In this document: positions 1 through 7,040 of the stretch, piece after piece
How the letters are laid out: each line of letters begins with the position of its first letter
Position numbering within the stretch: the stretch's first letter is position 1
Virus record (IMG/VR): IMGVR_UViG_3300027985_001080
Coordinates: 1-32,259 of that record
From: a virus
Reading direction: 5' to 3' (one strand)
Length of the DNA: 32,259 bases
Notes under the pieces: generated by a model
Database searches by the model: none
What the model saw: only the letters and a program-made list of their open reading frames with translations
Told to the model about the DNA's origin: nothing
Program-made: the position numbers and the translations under genes

Positions 1-177
1 AAGCGAGACCCCGGGCGCTGCTTCCGACGTGCCGGTTTCCGCCCGGTTGGACACACGGCCGGCGGGCTAATCGCGCTGCAACTACGGTCCGGCGACTTCC
101 CTCCCGCCACGCAGGCACGGCCGCGATTCGCGCACGGACAAGGCGATCTGTTCGACGGCACCGGGTGGGCCGCCTGA
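1..177 (+). CDS. Hypothetical protein, C-terminal fragment
   Basis: This is an open frame from the first base of the window to TGA 175-177, giving the last 58 residues of a protein that begins outside the window. The fragment reads as ordinary protein, with a CFRRAGFRPVG stretch followed by a TAGGLIALQL hydrophobic strand. I recognise the general look from actinophage hypothetical proteins but cannot name a function. The tail contains QGDLFD close to the C-terminus. That resembles the QxDLF type of beta-clamp-binding peptide, which is suggestive because a clamp gene lies 380 bp downstream. The same tail sequence recurs in degraded form at 288-331. The stop overlaps the next small ATG (TGATG). 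Confidence 0.55.
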   Translation, partial: KRDPGRCFRRAGFRPVGHTAGGLIALQLRSGDFPPATQARPRFAHGQGDLFDGTGWAA

Positions 178-319
178 TGCTCGACCTCGAACTCTGGCTG
201 ATGGGCACCCCCGCCGACCTCGACGCCGCCAACCATGTGCCGATGCGGTGACCGTCGATGCCTAAGCAGATCCAGCACAAACGCGCTACGGACAAGGTTG
301 CCTGTTCGACGACATCGGG
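134..319 (+). repeat. Degenerate 32-bp direct repeat (134-165 and 288-319)
   Basis: The two 32-bp segments match at 26 positions, including identical blocks ACGGACAAGG and TGTTCGACG. Both encode a GQG-x-LFD peptide in the corresponding frame. The distance between copies is 154 bp. This points to a local duplication that later decayed. Confidence 0.5.
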
Positions 320-331
320 AGGTCTACGTGA
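177..331 (+). pseudogene. Gene debris: truncated small ORF plus duplicated tail
   Basis: An ATG at 177, overlapping the previous stop, opens a 24-codon frame (MLDLELWLMGTPADLDAANH...) that ends at TGA 249-251. It looks like the N-terminus of a larger actinophage protein that has lost its frame. A second frame from about 266 to TGA 329-331 reads RYGQGCLFDDIG and mirrors the HGQGDLFDGTGW ending of the previous gene. No single intact reading frame covers the stretch. I read it as remains of a duplication or deletion next to the dnaN operon. A real 24-residue peptide at 177-251 cannot be excluded. Confidence 0.35.
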
Positions 332-558
332 CTGAGTTCCCGTACGTGTGGGTGTGGCGTCACCGCACCGCCGAATCCCCGTATCCGCGGGTGAAGGTGC
401 CCTGGTTCGGCGACGGAGTCGACCGCACCGGACAACGGTGCCAGGTCGTGTGCCGCGGCACGATGAACTCCGCTTTGATCAAGTTCGTCGATGGTTTCGC
501 GGTTGTGACCAGCCGCGGCGGACTCCGCAAGGCGCCAACAACTGGAGATACACGATGA
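328..558 (+). CDS. Small conserved actinophage-type protein
   Basis: The protein has 76 residues. The GTG start at 328 is preferred over upstream in-frame codons because GGGAGG (317-322) sits 5 nt before it. The protein is basic and beta-rich, with a middle segment (RTGQRCQVVCRGTMNSALIKF) and a GFAVVTSRGGLRKA end. The pattern of a conserved CxVxxRGxxNSxLxxFxDG core is one I associate with small unnamed proteins of actinobacterial phages and integrative plasmids; no biochemical role is known to me. Its TGA overlaps the dnaN ATG (ATGA), so it is probably translated with the clamp as the first intact gene of this operon. Confidence 0.6.
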   Translation: MTEFPYVWVWRHRTAESPYPRVKVPWFGDGVDRTGQRCQVVCRGTMNSALIKFVDGFAVVTSRGGLRKAPTTGDTR

Positions 559-1688
559 AGTTTCGCATAGAACGTGACGCGCTCGCCGACGCCGTCGCGT
601 GGGCGGCGAAGAGCCTACCGAGCCGGCCGCCGGTGCCGATCCTCGCCGGGGTTCTCATGCGGGTCGCCGACGGGCGACTACAGGTCTCCGGATTCGACTA
701 CGAGGTCTCCAGCCAGGTCACCATCGACGTGCAGGCCGACGCCGACGGGGCCACGCTCGTATCCGGCCGCCTGCTCGCCGAGATCACCAAGGCGTTGCCG
801 GCGAAACCGGTCGACATCGCGGCGGTCGGCGCCCACCTGGAACTGGTCTGCGGCAGCGCCCGGTTCACCCTGCCGACCATGCCGGTGGAGGACTACCCGA
901 CGCTGCCGAAGATGCCAGCCAGCGCCGGCACCATTGACGCGGCCACCTTCGCCACCGCGGTACAACAGGCCGCCGTCGCCGCCGGCCGCGACGGAACGCT
1001 GCCGATGATGACCGGCGTACGGATCGAGGCGAACGGATCCACCCTCGCCATGCTCGCCACTGACCGCTACCGCCTCGCCCTGCGCGAGATCGAGTGGCGG
1101 CCGGACGACCCGGACGTCAGCCTCAACGCCCTCGTTCCGGCCCGTACCCTCGCCGATACCGCGAAGACCCTCGGCCCGCTCGGTGGCGAGGTGACCATGG
1201 CGCTGGCCCACGGCAGCGCCGGCGAAGGAATGATCGGCTTCTCCGGCGGCACCCGGCGCACGACCAGTCGGCTGCTCGACGGCGGCAACTACCCGCCGGT
1301 GCGCTCGCTCTTCCCGGCGAGCCACAACGCCGAGGCCCGGGTTCCGGTTGCCGCGCTCGCCGAGGTCGTCAAGCGGGTGGCCCTGGTCGCCGAGCGCACC
1401 ACACCGGTCCTGTTGAGCTTCGGCGAGGACGGCTTGGTGGTCGAGGCGGGCGGGTCGGAGGACGCGCGCGCCTCCGAAGCGATGGAGGCAGGGTTCACCG
1501 GAGAGCCGCTCACCATCGGCTTCAACCCGCAGTACCTGCTCGACGGCCTGTCGGCGCTCGGCACGCCGACGGTGGTGTTCCACATCGTCGACGGGCACAA
1601 GCCAGCCGTTCTGGCCGGTGCCGAAGACGGCGACGAACCCGACCTCGGATACCGGTATCTGATCATGCCGATTCGGGTTAGCCGATGA
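555..1688 (+). CDS. dnaN: DNA polymerase III beta subunit (sliding clamp)
   Basis: The product is 377 residues, normal for a bacterial beta clamp, which forms a dimeric ring that tethers DNA polymerase to the template. The start is ATG 555, with GGAG about 7 nt upstream, not the longer in-frame extension, which would overlap the small upstream gene. The three clamp domains are recognisable: about 1-120 (MKFRIERDALADAV, DGRLQVSGFDYE), about 125-245 (TGVRIEANGSTLAMLATDRYRLA) and about 250-377 (NYPPVRSLFP, LLDGLSAL). It ends with [10 protein letters not shown], the C-terminal strand lining the peptide-binding pocket. The sequence looks like an actinobacterial chromosomal DnaN rather than a distant phage clamp, so recent capture from a host is likely (inference). 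No DNA polymerase gene is visible in the window. The clamp may serve host DnaE or a phage polymerase encoded upstream. Confidence 0.95.
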   Translation: MKFRIERDALADAVAWAAKSLPSRPPVPILAGVLMRVADGRLQVSGFDYEVSSQVTIDVQADADGATLVSGRLLAEITKALPAKPVDIAAVGAHLELVCGSARFTLPTMPVEDYPTLPKMPASAGTIDAATFATAVQQAAVAAGRDGTLPMMTGVRIEANGSTLAMLATDRYRLALREIEWRPDDPDVSLNALVPARTLADTAKTLGPLGGEVTMALAHGSAGEGMIGFSGGTRRTTSRLLDGGNYPPVRSLFPASHNAEARVPVAALAEVVKRVALVAERTTPVLLSFGEDGLVVEAGGSEDARASEAMEAGFTGEPLTIGFNPQYLLDGLSALGTPTVVFHIVDGHKPAVLAGAEDGDEPDLGYRYLIMPIRVSR

Positions 1689-2227
1689 GCGGCGTAACCG
1701 CACACCCGGCCGTGACGGCATACGCCTGCGCCGGGATCGTCGATGACATGATGCAACCCGACCCCGGTGACGCTATCGGCGTGGCCGCGGCCAAAGCCGT
1801 CTGCAACCGCTGCACCAGCGTCAGCCGGTGCCTCGACGACGCCCTCAGCATGGACAAACCGGATGGTGTGTGGGGCGGCTACACCGGCGACGAAATCAGG
1901 TGGATCAAAGCTGGGATCAGTCCTGAGCCGTGCATCGACTGCGGAACTTCCATCGTGCCTAGGACACGGCACCAGCAACGTTGCGGCGTATGTTCCGCTG
2001 TCATCCACGTTGCCGTCCGGAAGAAGGCGGCCGAACCGGTTCGGCATCCGTGCGGCACCCTCGCCGCGCTGCTCCAGCATCAGGCTGCCGGTGAACCGAT
2101 CGACGACGACTGTGCGGACGCCCACCGGAAGCAGATAACGCAACGTAACGCACGTAAACGCCGATCCAGGTCTGTCCATAAACCGGGTATGCCCGCCGCG
2201 AGGCAACGTTCCCACGCTGTGGTCTGA
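1685..2227 (+). CDS. WhiB-like iron-sulfur transcription factor with extra zinc ribbon
   Basis: The product has 180 residues and its ATG overlaps the dnaN stop (ATGA). Residues 1-70 form a WhiB-like domain: Cys15, then Cys40-x2-Cys43-x5-Cys49, the four ligands of a [4Fe-4S] cluster, followed by [11 protein letters not shown], the family's G(V/I)WGG turn. WhiB proteins bind the primary sigma factor and tune transcription. Unusually, a second metal site follows (Cys83-x2-Cys86 and Cys100-x2-Cys103, a zinc-ribbon pattern). After it comes a [15 protein letters not shown] segment like the CGTxxxYxxHxRxGE motif seen in many actinophage small proteins, and an Arg/Lys-rich C-terminus. Location between clamp and ssb suggests control of phage early/late expression or takeover of host transcription (inference). 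Confidence 0.85.
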   Translation: MSGVTAHPAVTAYACAGIVDDMMQPDPGDAIGVAAAKAVCNRCTSVSRCLDDALSMDKPDGVWGGYTGDEIRWIKAGISPEPCIDCGTSIVPRTRHQQRCGVCSAVIHVAVRKKAAEPVRHPCGTLAALLQHQAAGEPIDDDCADAHRKQITQRNARKRRSRSVHKPGMPAARQRSHAVV

Positions 2228-2253
2228 CATCACACAGGAAGGACCGAATATTC

Positions 2254-2739
2254 ATGGCTGGAGAGATCGTCATCACGGTTGTCGGGAACCTCTGTGACGA
2301 CCCCGAGCTGCGGTTCACCCCGTCCGGTGTGGCGGTGGCGAAGTTCCGGGTCGCTTCCACACCACGCACCTTCGACCGTGCCTCCGGTGAGTGGAAGGAC
2401 GGCGAGCCGACGTTCCTGTCGTGCACGGTGTGGCGGCAGCCCGCCGAGCATGTCGCCGAGTCGCTTCAGCGTGGCGCCCGGGTCATCGTGACCGGCCGGC
2501 TGCGTCAGCGCTCTTACGAGACGCGTGAGGGTGAGAAACGCACCGTGATGGAGGTGGAGGTCGACGAGGTCGGCCCGAGTCTGCGTTACGCGACGGCGAA
2601 GGTGCAGAAGATGATGCGTTCGTCGGACGGGTCTGGTCGTACGCCGGCTGGTGGCACGTCTGACGATCCGTGGCAGGCGCCGGCTGCGGCTGGTGGTGGG
2701 CCGACCCGCGGCGATTTCGACGCCGAGCCGCCCTTCTGA
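2254..2739 (+). CDS. ssb: Single-stranded DNA-binding protein
   Basis: The product has 161 residues. The ATG is preceded by AGGAAGGA (2237-2244), a strong ribosome-binding site. Residues 1-110 are the OB-fold ([55 protein letters not shown]). The tail is a Gly/Ser/Pro-rich linker ending in DFDAEPPF, a variant of the acidic SSB tip (DDDIPF in E. coli) that recruits replication and repair partners. Tetramers coat ssDNA at the fork. It is the last gene of the dnaN-whiB-ssb operon and is followed at once by a hairpin terminator. Confidence 0.95.
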   Translation: MAGEIVITVVGNLCDDPELRFTPSGVAVAKFRVASTPRTFDRASGEWKDGEPTFLSCTVWRQPAEHVAESLQRGARVIVTGRLRQRSYETREGEKRTVMEVEVDEVGPSLRYATAKVQKMMRSSDGSGRTPAGGTSDDPWQAPAAAGGGPTRGDFDAEPPF

Positions 2740-2745
2740 TCCATG

Positions 2746-2775
2746 TGCCGGGGCGGCTGTCTGGTCGCCCCGGCA
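2746..2775 (+). terminator. Hairpin terminator after ssb
   Basis: A perfect 10-bp stem (TGCCGGGGCG paired with CGCCCCGGCA) encloses a 10-nt loop, 6 nt after the ssb stop. There is no T-run, as is common in actinobacterial terminators. It lies between convergent genes (ssb on + and the HTH gene on -), so it may end transcription from both sides. Confidence 0.65.
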
Positions 2776-2831
2776 TCCGTTCATCGACGATCGGGGATGC
2801 TGATGTTGCCGGGTGGTGTGACGTGAACAGG

Positions 2832-3128
2832 TCAGGGATCAGTCTTCTTCTTGACGACGTTCCTGACAGAAACCATTCGGGATACGTGTTCCCGGGTGTA
2901 ACCGGTCCGGCGGGCCGCCTCGGATTTCGACATCCCCGCTTCGACGGCCTTAACCGTCGCGTCGATCAACTGTTCATGCAGTGCCTTGAGCTTGGCCTCC
3001 GTCCGGTTGTACTCGCGTGCGACTGCGTCGAGAGTCAGCGACTCCGGAGTCTCTTGCGCTTGGCGCGGTCCGCGGGGCACGTTCCGCATTGTCGCACACC
3101 CGATGTCGCGACCAGATGTCATGGACAC
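2832..3128 (-). CDS. Small helix-turn-helix DNA-binding protein
   Basis: This is the only convincing minus-strand gene. It ends at 2832; the start is uncertain. The frame stays open to GTG 3197, but the DNA above about 3150 is AT-rich and looks regulatory. GTG 3128, with GGAAAG 9 nt upstream, is preferred (98 residues); ATG 3089 is another option. The core is a helical segment with an HTH: LHEQLIDATVKAVEAG, then MSKSEAARRTGYTREHVSR, where SEAARRTGYTREHVSRM is a classical turn-plus-recognition-helix pattern. A basic VVKKK tail follows. Divergent placement facing the replication initiator, with a palindrome between them, suggests a local repressor or switch (inference). Confidence 0.7.
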   Translation of the reverse strand: MSMTSGRDIGCATMRNVPRGPRQAQETPESLTLDAVAREYNRTEAKLKALHEQLIDATVKAVEAGMSKSEAARRTGYTREHVSRMVSVRNVVKKKTDP

Positions 3129-3149
3129 GGATTGCGGCTTTCCGGGTGA

Positions 3150-3197
3150 CCGGTATGTAATCTTGATTCGCGATGACATATAGTGATCGTACATCAC
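3150..3197. promoter_or_regulatory. Divergent regulatory region with operator-like palindrome
   Basis: The stretch between the minus-strand HTH gene and the initiator is visibly AT-richer than its surroundings. It contains the palindrome GTGAT-CGTAC-ATCAC at 3183-3197, a 5-bp arm operator-like site just ahead of the initiator's ribosome-binding site. A possible + strand promoter is TTGCGG (3132-3137), an 18-nt spacer and TGTAAT (3156-3161); the match to consensus is weak. The neighbouring HTH protein is the obvious candidate to bind here (inference). Confidence 0.4.
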
Positions 3198-3221
3198 GTG
3201 GCGGATATGGGGAGGCGGCTG

Positions 3222-4478
3222 GTGGTCACCAGGTGGGAGGTGGAGAAGGCGGTGGGTACGTCACGGCTGGAGCCGATCGGCCGCGTCATCATGCTCACGC
3301 TGCTGACGCTGACACGGTGGGAGACGGCCGAGATACCGCCGACGTATGCCCCCACGTTCACTGACCTGGAGCGGTTGACGGGGTGTTCCCGGTCGACGCT
3401 GACGGAGTGGATGAAGGCGCTGAGCGATGCGGATTGGGTGTCGCGGAAGTCCTTCCCGGGTGAGTCGAGGCCCGGGTTCGTGCTCGGGGTCGGGTCTGCG
3501 CAGTTGGTTCGGCCGATCCGGGAACGAAAGCCCAAGAATGCCAAGCGTCAATCTCCCGTACCGCCAGGCGGTACGGCAGGCTTGCCTGACGAAACGGCAG
3601 GCAAAGAGAAAAACATCGATGAAGCGTACCGCCTGGCGGTACAAGACGAGCCACCTGCCGTACCGCCCAGCGGTACGCGCCGTACCGCCCAGCGGTACGC
3701 GACCGTACCGCCTGGCGGTACGCCAGCCGAGGCCCCTATAAGGAATCTCCCTACGGGAGATGCTGTACCTGCTACAACCACTCCACCCACACCCCCAACG
3801 CCTACGGCGATCAACGAACCATCAACGACCGACAAGTGGCCCACCACCAACCGGCAAACCTCCCCAACCGTCGGCGCCCACAACACCGCCAAACCCCAAA
3901 CCCGGCAGCCGACGATGTTCACCCCCACCAAAACACTCCCCGAAGCGATCCGGATCATCCTCGACGGGCTCCACACCGCCGGCTACCCACACGCCACCGA
4001 AGCCGACGCCCGCGCCGTCCACACCGCCATCCGCACCAAACACGGCCACAAAGTCGTCCCCAACTACCTGCGCACCATGGCCGCCAACCAGTCATTCACC
4101 CCGTTCTTCGACACCGTCCGCGAACAACGCCGCGAACAAGTCGAGCAGCAGATCCGCACCATCCAAGCCGACAACCCCGACTGCGAACACGGGCTCTCCG
4201 GCGGCAACATGCCACACCCGGCAACCGGGCAGATGCTGTGCCCGTCCTGCCGAAACGGCACACCGTCCCCCCAGGAGCGGATCCGCAGACGAACCCACCC
4301 GGCCATCACCGGAGCACTCGACGCCTACCGCACCGCGGGAGGCACCCTCACCGCCGCCGTCCTGCTGCGCCTCAGCCACGAACTCAACGTCCTGCACTCG
4401 AAAGGCGCCACCGCGCAACAACTCGCCGAGATCGCCACAGCCGCCGCCGGCACCCTCCAACCAGCCGCCGCCACGTGA
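3222..4478 (+). CDS. Replication initiator (winged-helix, origin-containing)
   Basis: The product has 418 residues from GTG 3222, chosen because GGGGAGG (3209-3215) lies 6 nt upstream. The frame is open further upstream (GTG 3183), but that would run through the palindromic operator. Residues 1-90 look like a winged HTH (GRVIMLTLLTLTRW, TFTDLERLTGCSRSTLTEWM, KALSDADWVSR). Residues about 110-170 are low-complexity and are encoded by five palindromic repeats. A Thr/Pro-rich linker follows. The C-terminal part has a helical segment (LPEAIRIILDGLHTAGYPHAT) and a Cys/His cluster (DCEHG ... MLCPSCR) that may bind zinc. The gene lies directly upstream of the DnaB helicase. The arrangement parallels lambda O, where the initiator gene contains its own origin. 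The role as initiator and helicase recruiter is inferred from domain order and context. Confidence 0.7.
   Translation: MVTRWEVEKAVGTSRLEPIGRVIMLTLLTLTRWETAEIPPTYAPTFTDLERLTGCSRSTLTEWMKALSDADWVSRKSFPGESRPGFVLGVGSAQLVRPIRERKPKNAKRQSPVPPGGTAGLPDETAGKEKNIDEAYRLAVQDEPPAVPPSGTRRTAQRYATVPPGGTPAEAPIRNLPTGDAVPATTTPPTPPTPTAINEPSTTDKWPTTNRQTSPTVGAHNTAKPQTRQPTMFTPTKTLPEAIRIILDGLHTAGYPHATEADARAVHTAIRTKHGHKVVPNYLRTMAANQSFTPFFDTVREQRREQVEQQIRTIQADNPDCEHGLSGGNMPHPATGQMLCPSCRNGTPSPQERIRRRTHPAITGALDAYRTAGGTLTAAVLLRLSHELNVLHSKGATAQQLAEIATAAAGTLQPAAAT
3557..3722. repeat. Five palindromic iterons: probable replication origin
   Basis: Five near-identical 19-bp palindromes of the form CGTACCGCC-N-GGCGGTACG occur at 3557-3575, 3625-3643, 3659-3677, 3681-3699 and 3704-3722. 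Copies 3 and 4 are identical (centre CCA instead of CAG or CTG). Start-to-start spacings are 68, 34, 22 and 23 bp; 68 is twice 34, and 22-23 is about two helical turns. Relative to the codons they fall in all three reading frames (encoding VPPGGT, YRLAV, VPPSGT, RTAQRY, VPPGGT). The conservation is therefore at DNA level, not protein level, as expected for initiator-binding iterons. Confidence 0.75.
3745..3761. other. Hairpin and AT-rich step next to the iterons
   Basis: The perfect 7-bp stem ATCTCCC-TAC-GGGAGAT starts 22 bp after the last iteron, directly behind CCTATAAGGAA (3735-3745), the AT-richest bases nearby. Together with the iterons it could form the unwinding or primer/helicase loading part of the origin (inference). 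Confidence 0.45.
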
Positions 4479-4489
4479 AGGGACCACAC

Positions 4490-5809
4490 GTGCCCACCCA
4501 AACGGAAACCGCCCCCGGCTTCGACCTCGACGCCGAAAAGATCGTCATCGGTAGTCTCATGACCGACGCCACCATCATCGATACGATTGTCGAAAAACTC
4601 GGCCACGCCGACTTCTACAACCCGCGCCACGCCGACCTGTACACGGCAATCGTCAACGCCCACGACAGCGGTGTCCCCACCGAACCGGTCGCCCTCGGCG
4701 GCTACCTGTCCGACCACGGCGTCCTCAACCGGCTCGGCGGCCTCGAATACCTACATGAGTGCTACGCGTCGGTTCCCGTCGCCGCGCAGGCCGGCTTCTA
4801 CGCCGACAGGATCTGCGAGTTGGCGATCCGTCGCCGCCTCGAAGTGGCCGGGGTACGCATCACCCAAGCCTCACAGACCGCAGGTTTGACCACGGAACAA
4901 GTCGCCGCGCTCGCCGAAGACTTGATCGGCAAGGCAACCCCGCGCCGCGGCGACGCCGACATGGTCCAGTTGGGTGCGCTGCTGGCATCCGGCCTCGACG
5001 ACATCGAACACCGCAACGGACACCCGACAGGGTTGAAAACCGGATTCAACGACCTCGACAAGCGGCTCAACGGGCTACGGCCGAAACAGCTCGTGACCAT
5101 TGCCGCCCCGACCGGATCCGGTAAGTCGGTGTTCCTCGCCGACATTGCCCGCCACCTAGCGATCAGGAACAAGCACACGGTGGCGTTTTTCAGCCTGGAG
5201 ATGGGCCGTGACGAAATGTTCGAGCGGATCATCGCCGCGGAGGCTGGTGTCCGCTACGACCGGATCCAACGCGGCGGCCTGGACGACAACGACTGGCGCA
5301 AGGTCAGCAACGTGCTCGGGCCCATGTCGATCGCCCCGCTGTTCATCTGCGACCAGCCGGAGATCACCGTCCGGCAGATACAGGCCAAAGCGCAACACTT
5401 GAGCCGTCAACACGGACTAGACGCGGTAGTCGTCGACTACCTGCAACTAGTGCAGCCGAGCCGGAACTACGGCAACGAACAGCAAGAGATTTCCGACGTC
5501 AGTCGCGCGTTGAAGGTGATGGCCGGCACCCTCGACGTGCCTGTCATCTGCGCGGCGCAGATGAACCGTGGACCCGACATGCGCGCCGACAAACTTCCCC
5601 AACTGTCCGACCTACGCGGATCCGGGGCGATCGCGAACAACAGTTCCGTCGTCGTGTTCGTGCACCGCCCCGACTACTACGACCCAGAGTCGACCCGTCG
5701 CGGTGAGGCCGACCTGCTGGTCCGTAAGTGCCGTCACGGGGAACCCGGCACGACCGTCGTGGCGGCGCAACTGGACAAATCACGTTTCGTTGACATGGCC
5801 ATCGACTGA
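4490..5809 (+). CDS. dnaB: Replicative DNA helicase, DnaB family
   Basis: The product has 439 residues from GTG 4490, with AAGGGA 6 nt upstream; the longer upstream reading frame overlaps the initiator and is not credible. It has the full DnaB layout. The N-terminal domain (residues about 10-110) begins DLDAEKIVIGSLM, the usual DnaB opening. The RecA-like ATPase domain begins about residue 180 with GLKTGFNDLDKRLNGL and carries Walker A APTGSGKS (Lys212), FFSLEM, Walker B VVVDYLQL (Asp316), the ICAAQMNRG sensor segment and LSDLRGSGAIANNSSVVVFVHRPDYY. It should act as a hexameric ring unwinding DNA 5' to 3' at the fork. Starting 11 bp after the initiator, it forms an initiator-helicase pair. 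Confidence 0.95.
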   Translation: MPTQTETAPGFDLDAEKIVIGSLMTDATIIDTIVEKLGHADFYNPRHADLYTAIVNAHDSGVPTEPVALGGYLSDHGVLNRLGGLEYLHECYASVPVAAQAGFYADRICELAIRRRLEVAGVRITQASQTAGLTTEQVAALAEDLIGKATPRRGDADMVQLGALLASGLDDIEHRNGHPTGLKTGFNDLDKRLNGLRPKQLVTIAAPTGSGKSVFLADIARHLAIRNKHTVAFFSLEMGRDEMFERIIAAEAGVRYDRIQRGGLDDNDWRKVSNVLGPMSIAPLFICDQPEITVRQIQAKAQHLSRQHGLDAVVVDYLQLVQPSRNYGNEQQEISDVSRALKVMAGTLDVPVICAAQMNRGPDMRADKLPQLSDLRGSGAIANNSSVVVFVHRPDYYDPESTRRGEADLLVRKCRHGEPGTTVVAAQLDKSRFVDMAID

Positions 5810-5819
5810 GGAGCCCATC

Positions 5820-6017
5820 ATGGCGCACCCGACACAGTCCTGTTACGTCGACTGTTGCCCCTGTTGCCGTATCCGCACAGTCGTGGCACCTGTGATGGTC
5901 AACGCCGCTGACAACGGCCACGGCGTCACCGCCGACTACCTGTGCCCATTCGGACACATCTGGCATACCGGCTGGTTGGACAGTACATGGCGCGACACCG
6001 ACGAAACTGCGGTGTAA
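5820..6017 (+). CDS. Small Cys-rich (zinc-binding) protein
   Basis: The product has 65 residues from ATG 5820, with GAGGAG (5808-5813) just upstream. It contains a double-cysteine motif DCCPCC near residues 11-16 and a CPFGHIWH motif near the C-terminal third, together able to bind one or two metal ions like a zinc ribbon. Location directly behind the helicase gene and before another Cys/His-rich gene suggests a helper protein. I do not recognise a named family. Confidence 0.65.
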   Translation: MAHPTQSCYVDCCPCCRIRTVVAPVMVNAADNGHGVTADYLCPFGHIWHTGWLDSTWRDTDETAV

Positions 6018-6020
6018 CCC

Positions 6021-7040
6021 ATGGAACCGTTGCTTCCGCTGCCGGGCCTGCACTACAACGGCGCCGAGAACCCCGACAACTGGCGTCCCTCCTACACCAG
6101 CCAAACCCGCCGGCCCGTCACGGAAGGCGACCTGGTCGGCTGGCGGTATGGGGCGTGGCGGGCCGTCGAAGTCCACCCAGTGCCCGAGGTTGACCTACAC
6201 GACGACGAACGCCAGAAACTCGACCAGTACATGTCCAGGTTCAAGGAGGAGTACCGGCCGAAGGCGCGGATGCTGGAACGGCCATACCGGGTTGTTCTCC
6301 GCCACGAGGCGGGACCGCTGATCCTCAACCCGGGTGAGGCATCGCAGCGTCTACACGACGGCGCCTGCACCGTGCACTTCCGCGTCACCGGCATCGGCTC
6401 CGTGTTCACGGTACTACCCGAGCCGTACCACACCTGCTCCTGCCACGGCCACATCTGGCCCTGCCAGGAAATCGACCGCACCACGCTTGCCCAGCACCAG
6501 ATGCGTAGGATGGGCCGGCTGATGGCCACCGCCGATCCAGGGGTGTGCGCCCACTGCCTGGAGCCGATCACCACCCGGCAGAAGTCGTTGACGTTCCCGG
6601 AAGCATCCCGGCTGGTTCCCGGCGCCCCCGGTCCGACGTTCCACGCCGGCCGCAGCGCCTGCTGGGACGCCGCCGAATCCTACGAACGGTCCGGCCGGCT
6701 CGCCGACAACCCCGACATTGTCCGCCTGGCGTCATGCCCGGGTATCCGGTTCATCCACGAACAGCACGGCATGCCCACCGGACGGCGTGTCGAATGCACC
6801 GCCGGGCCGGCGTGCACCGGATTGCACGGCCCGGCCGGACACCGGCGGGAGACACCGTGCTGGTATCAGGTTCACCTGGCCGCCAACGACGGCGCCTACG
6901 CCCGACCAAGCCTGGACTGCGGCTACCGCGGTCGCCGGGGTGGCTGTCTGGGCGCCGACTTGTCATCGGGTGGAACCTCACTGTCACCGGTCGCTGCGGA
7001 CCTGCTGTGGAGCATCCGGAACCATGGCCACAACCTTTGA
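6021..7040 (+). CDS. Cys/His-rich hypothetical protein
   Basis: The product has 339 residues from ATG 6021, 3 nt behind the previous stop. The N-terminal half has a WRYGAWRAVEV strand and an acidic, charged middle. The protein has several metal-site-like clusters: CSCHGHIWPC near residue 140, CAHC near 178, ECTAGPACTGLHGP near 258-271, then ETPCW and DCGYRGRRGGC near 299-309. Such repeated Cys/His clusters suggest a multi-zinc protein, perhaps nucleic-acid binding. I recognise the style from actinophage conserved hypotheticals but cannot assign a function. The 3' end overlaps a possible start of the following HTH gene. Confidence 0.7.
   Translation: MEPLLPLPGLHYNGAENPDNWRPSYTSQTRRPVTEGDLVGWRYGAWRAVEVHPVPEVDLHDDERQKLDQYMSRFKEEYRPKARMLERPYRVVLRHEAGPLILNPGEASQRLHDGACTVHFRVTGIGSVFTVLPEPYHTCSCHGHIWPCQEIDRTTLAQHQMRRMGRLMATADPGVCAHCLEPITTRQKSLTFPEASRLVPGAPGPTFHAGRSACWDAAESYERSGRLADNPDIVRLASCPGIRFIHEQHGMPTGRRVECTAGPACTGLHGPAGHRRETPCWYQVHLAANDGAYARPSLDCGYRGRRGGCLGADLSSGGTSLSPVAADLLWSIRNHGHNL

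Noticed and set aside
348-554. N-terminal extension of dnaN by 69 codons
   Set aside because: It overlaps the small gene 328-558 and adds an arginine-rich stretch absent from clamps; ATG 555 starts exactly at the conserved N-terminus.
678-1721. Long minus-strand frame of 347 codons opposite dnaN
   Set aside because: It is the mirror of a GC-rich coding strand; the composition is Arg/Gly/Val-rich and no family resemblance is seen, while dnaN on the + strand is certain.
3557-3722. CRISPR array
   Set aside because: The repeats are perfect palindromes of 19 bp with unequal gaps of 3-49 bp and lie inside a coding sequence, so they are iterons rather than CRISPR repeats.
3836-4489. N-terminal extension of the DnaB reading frame
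   Set aside because: It overlaps the initiator in another frame and is almost only Arg, His, Pro and Thr. GTG 4490 with a ribosome-binding site gives a normal DnaB.
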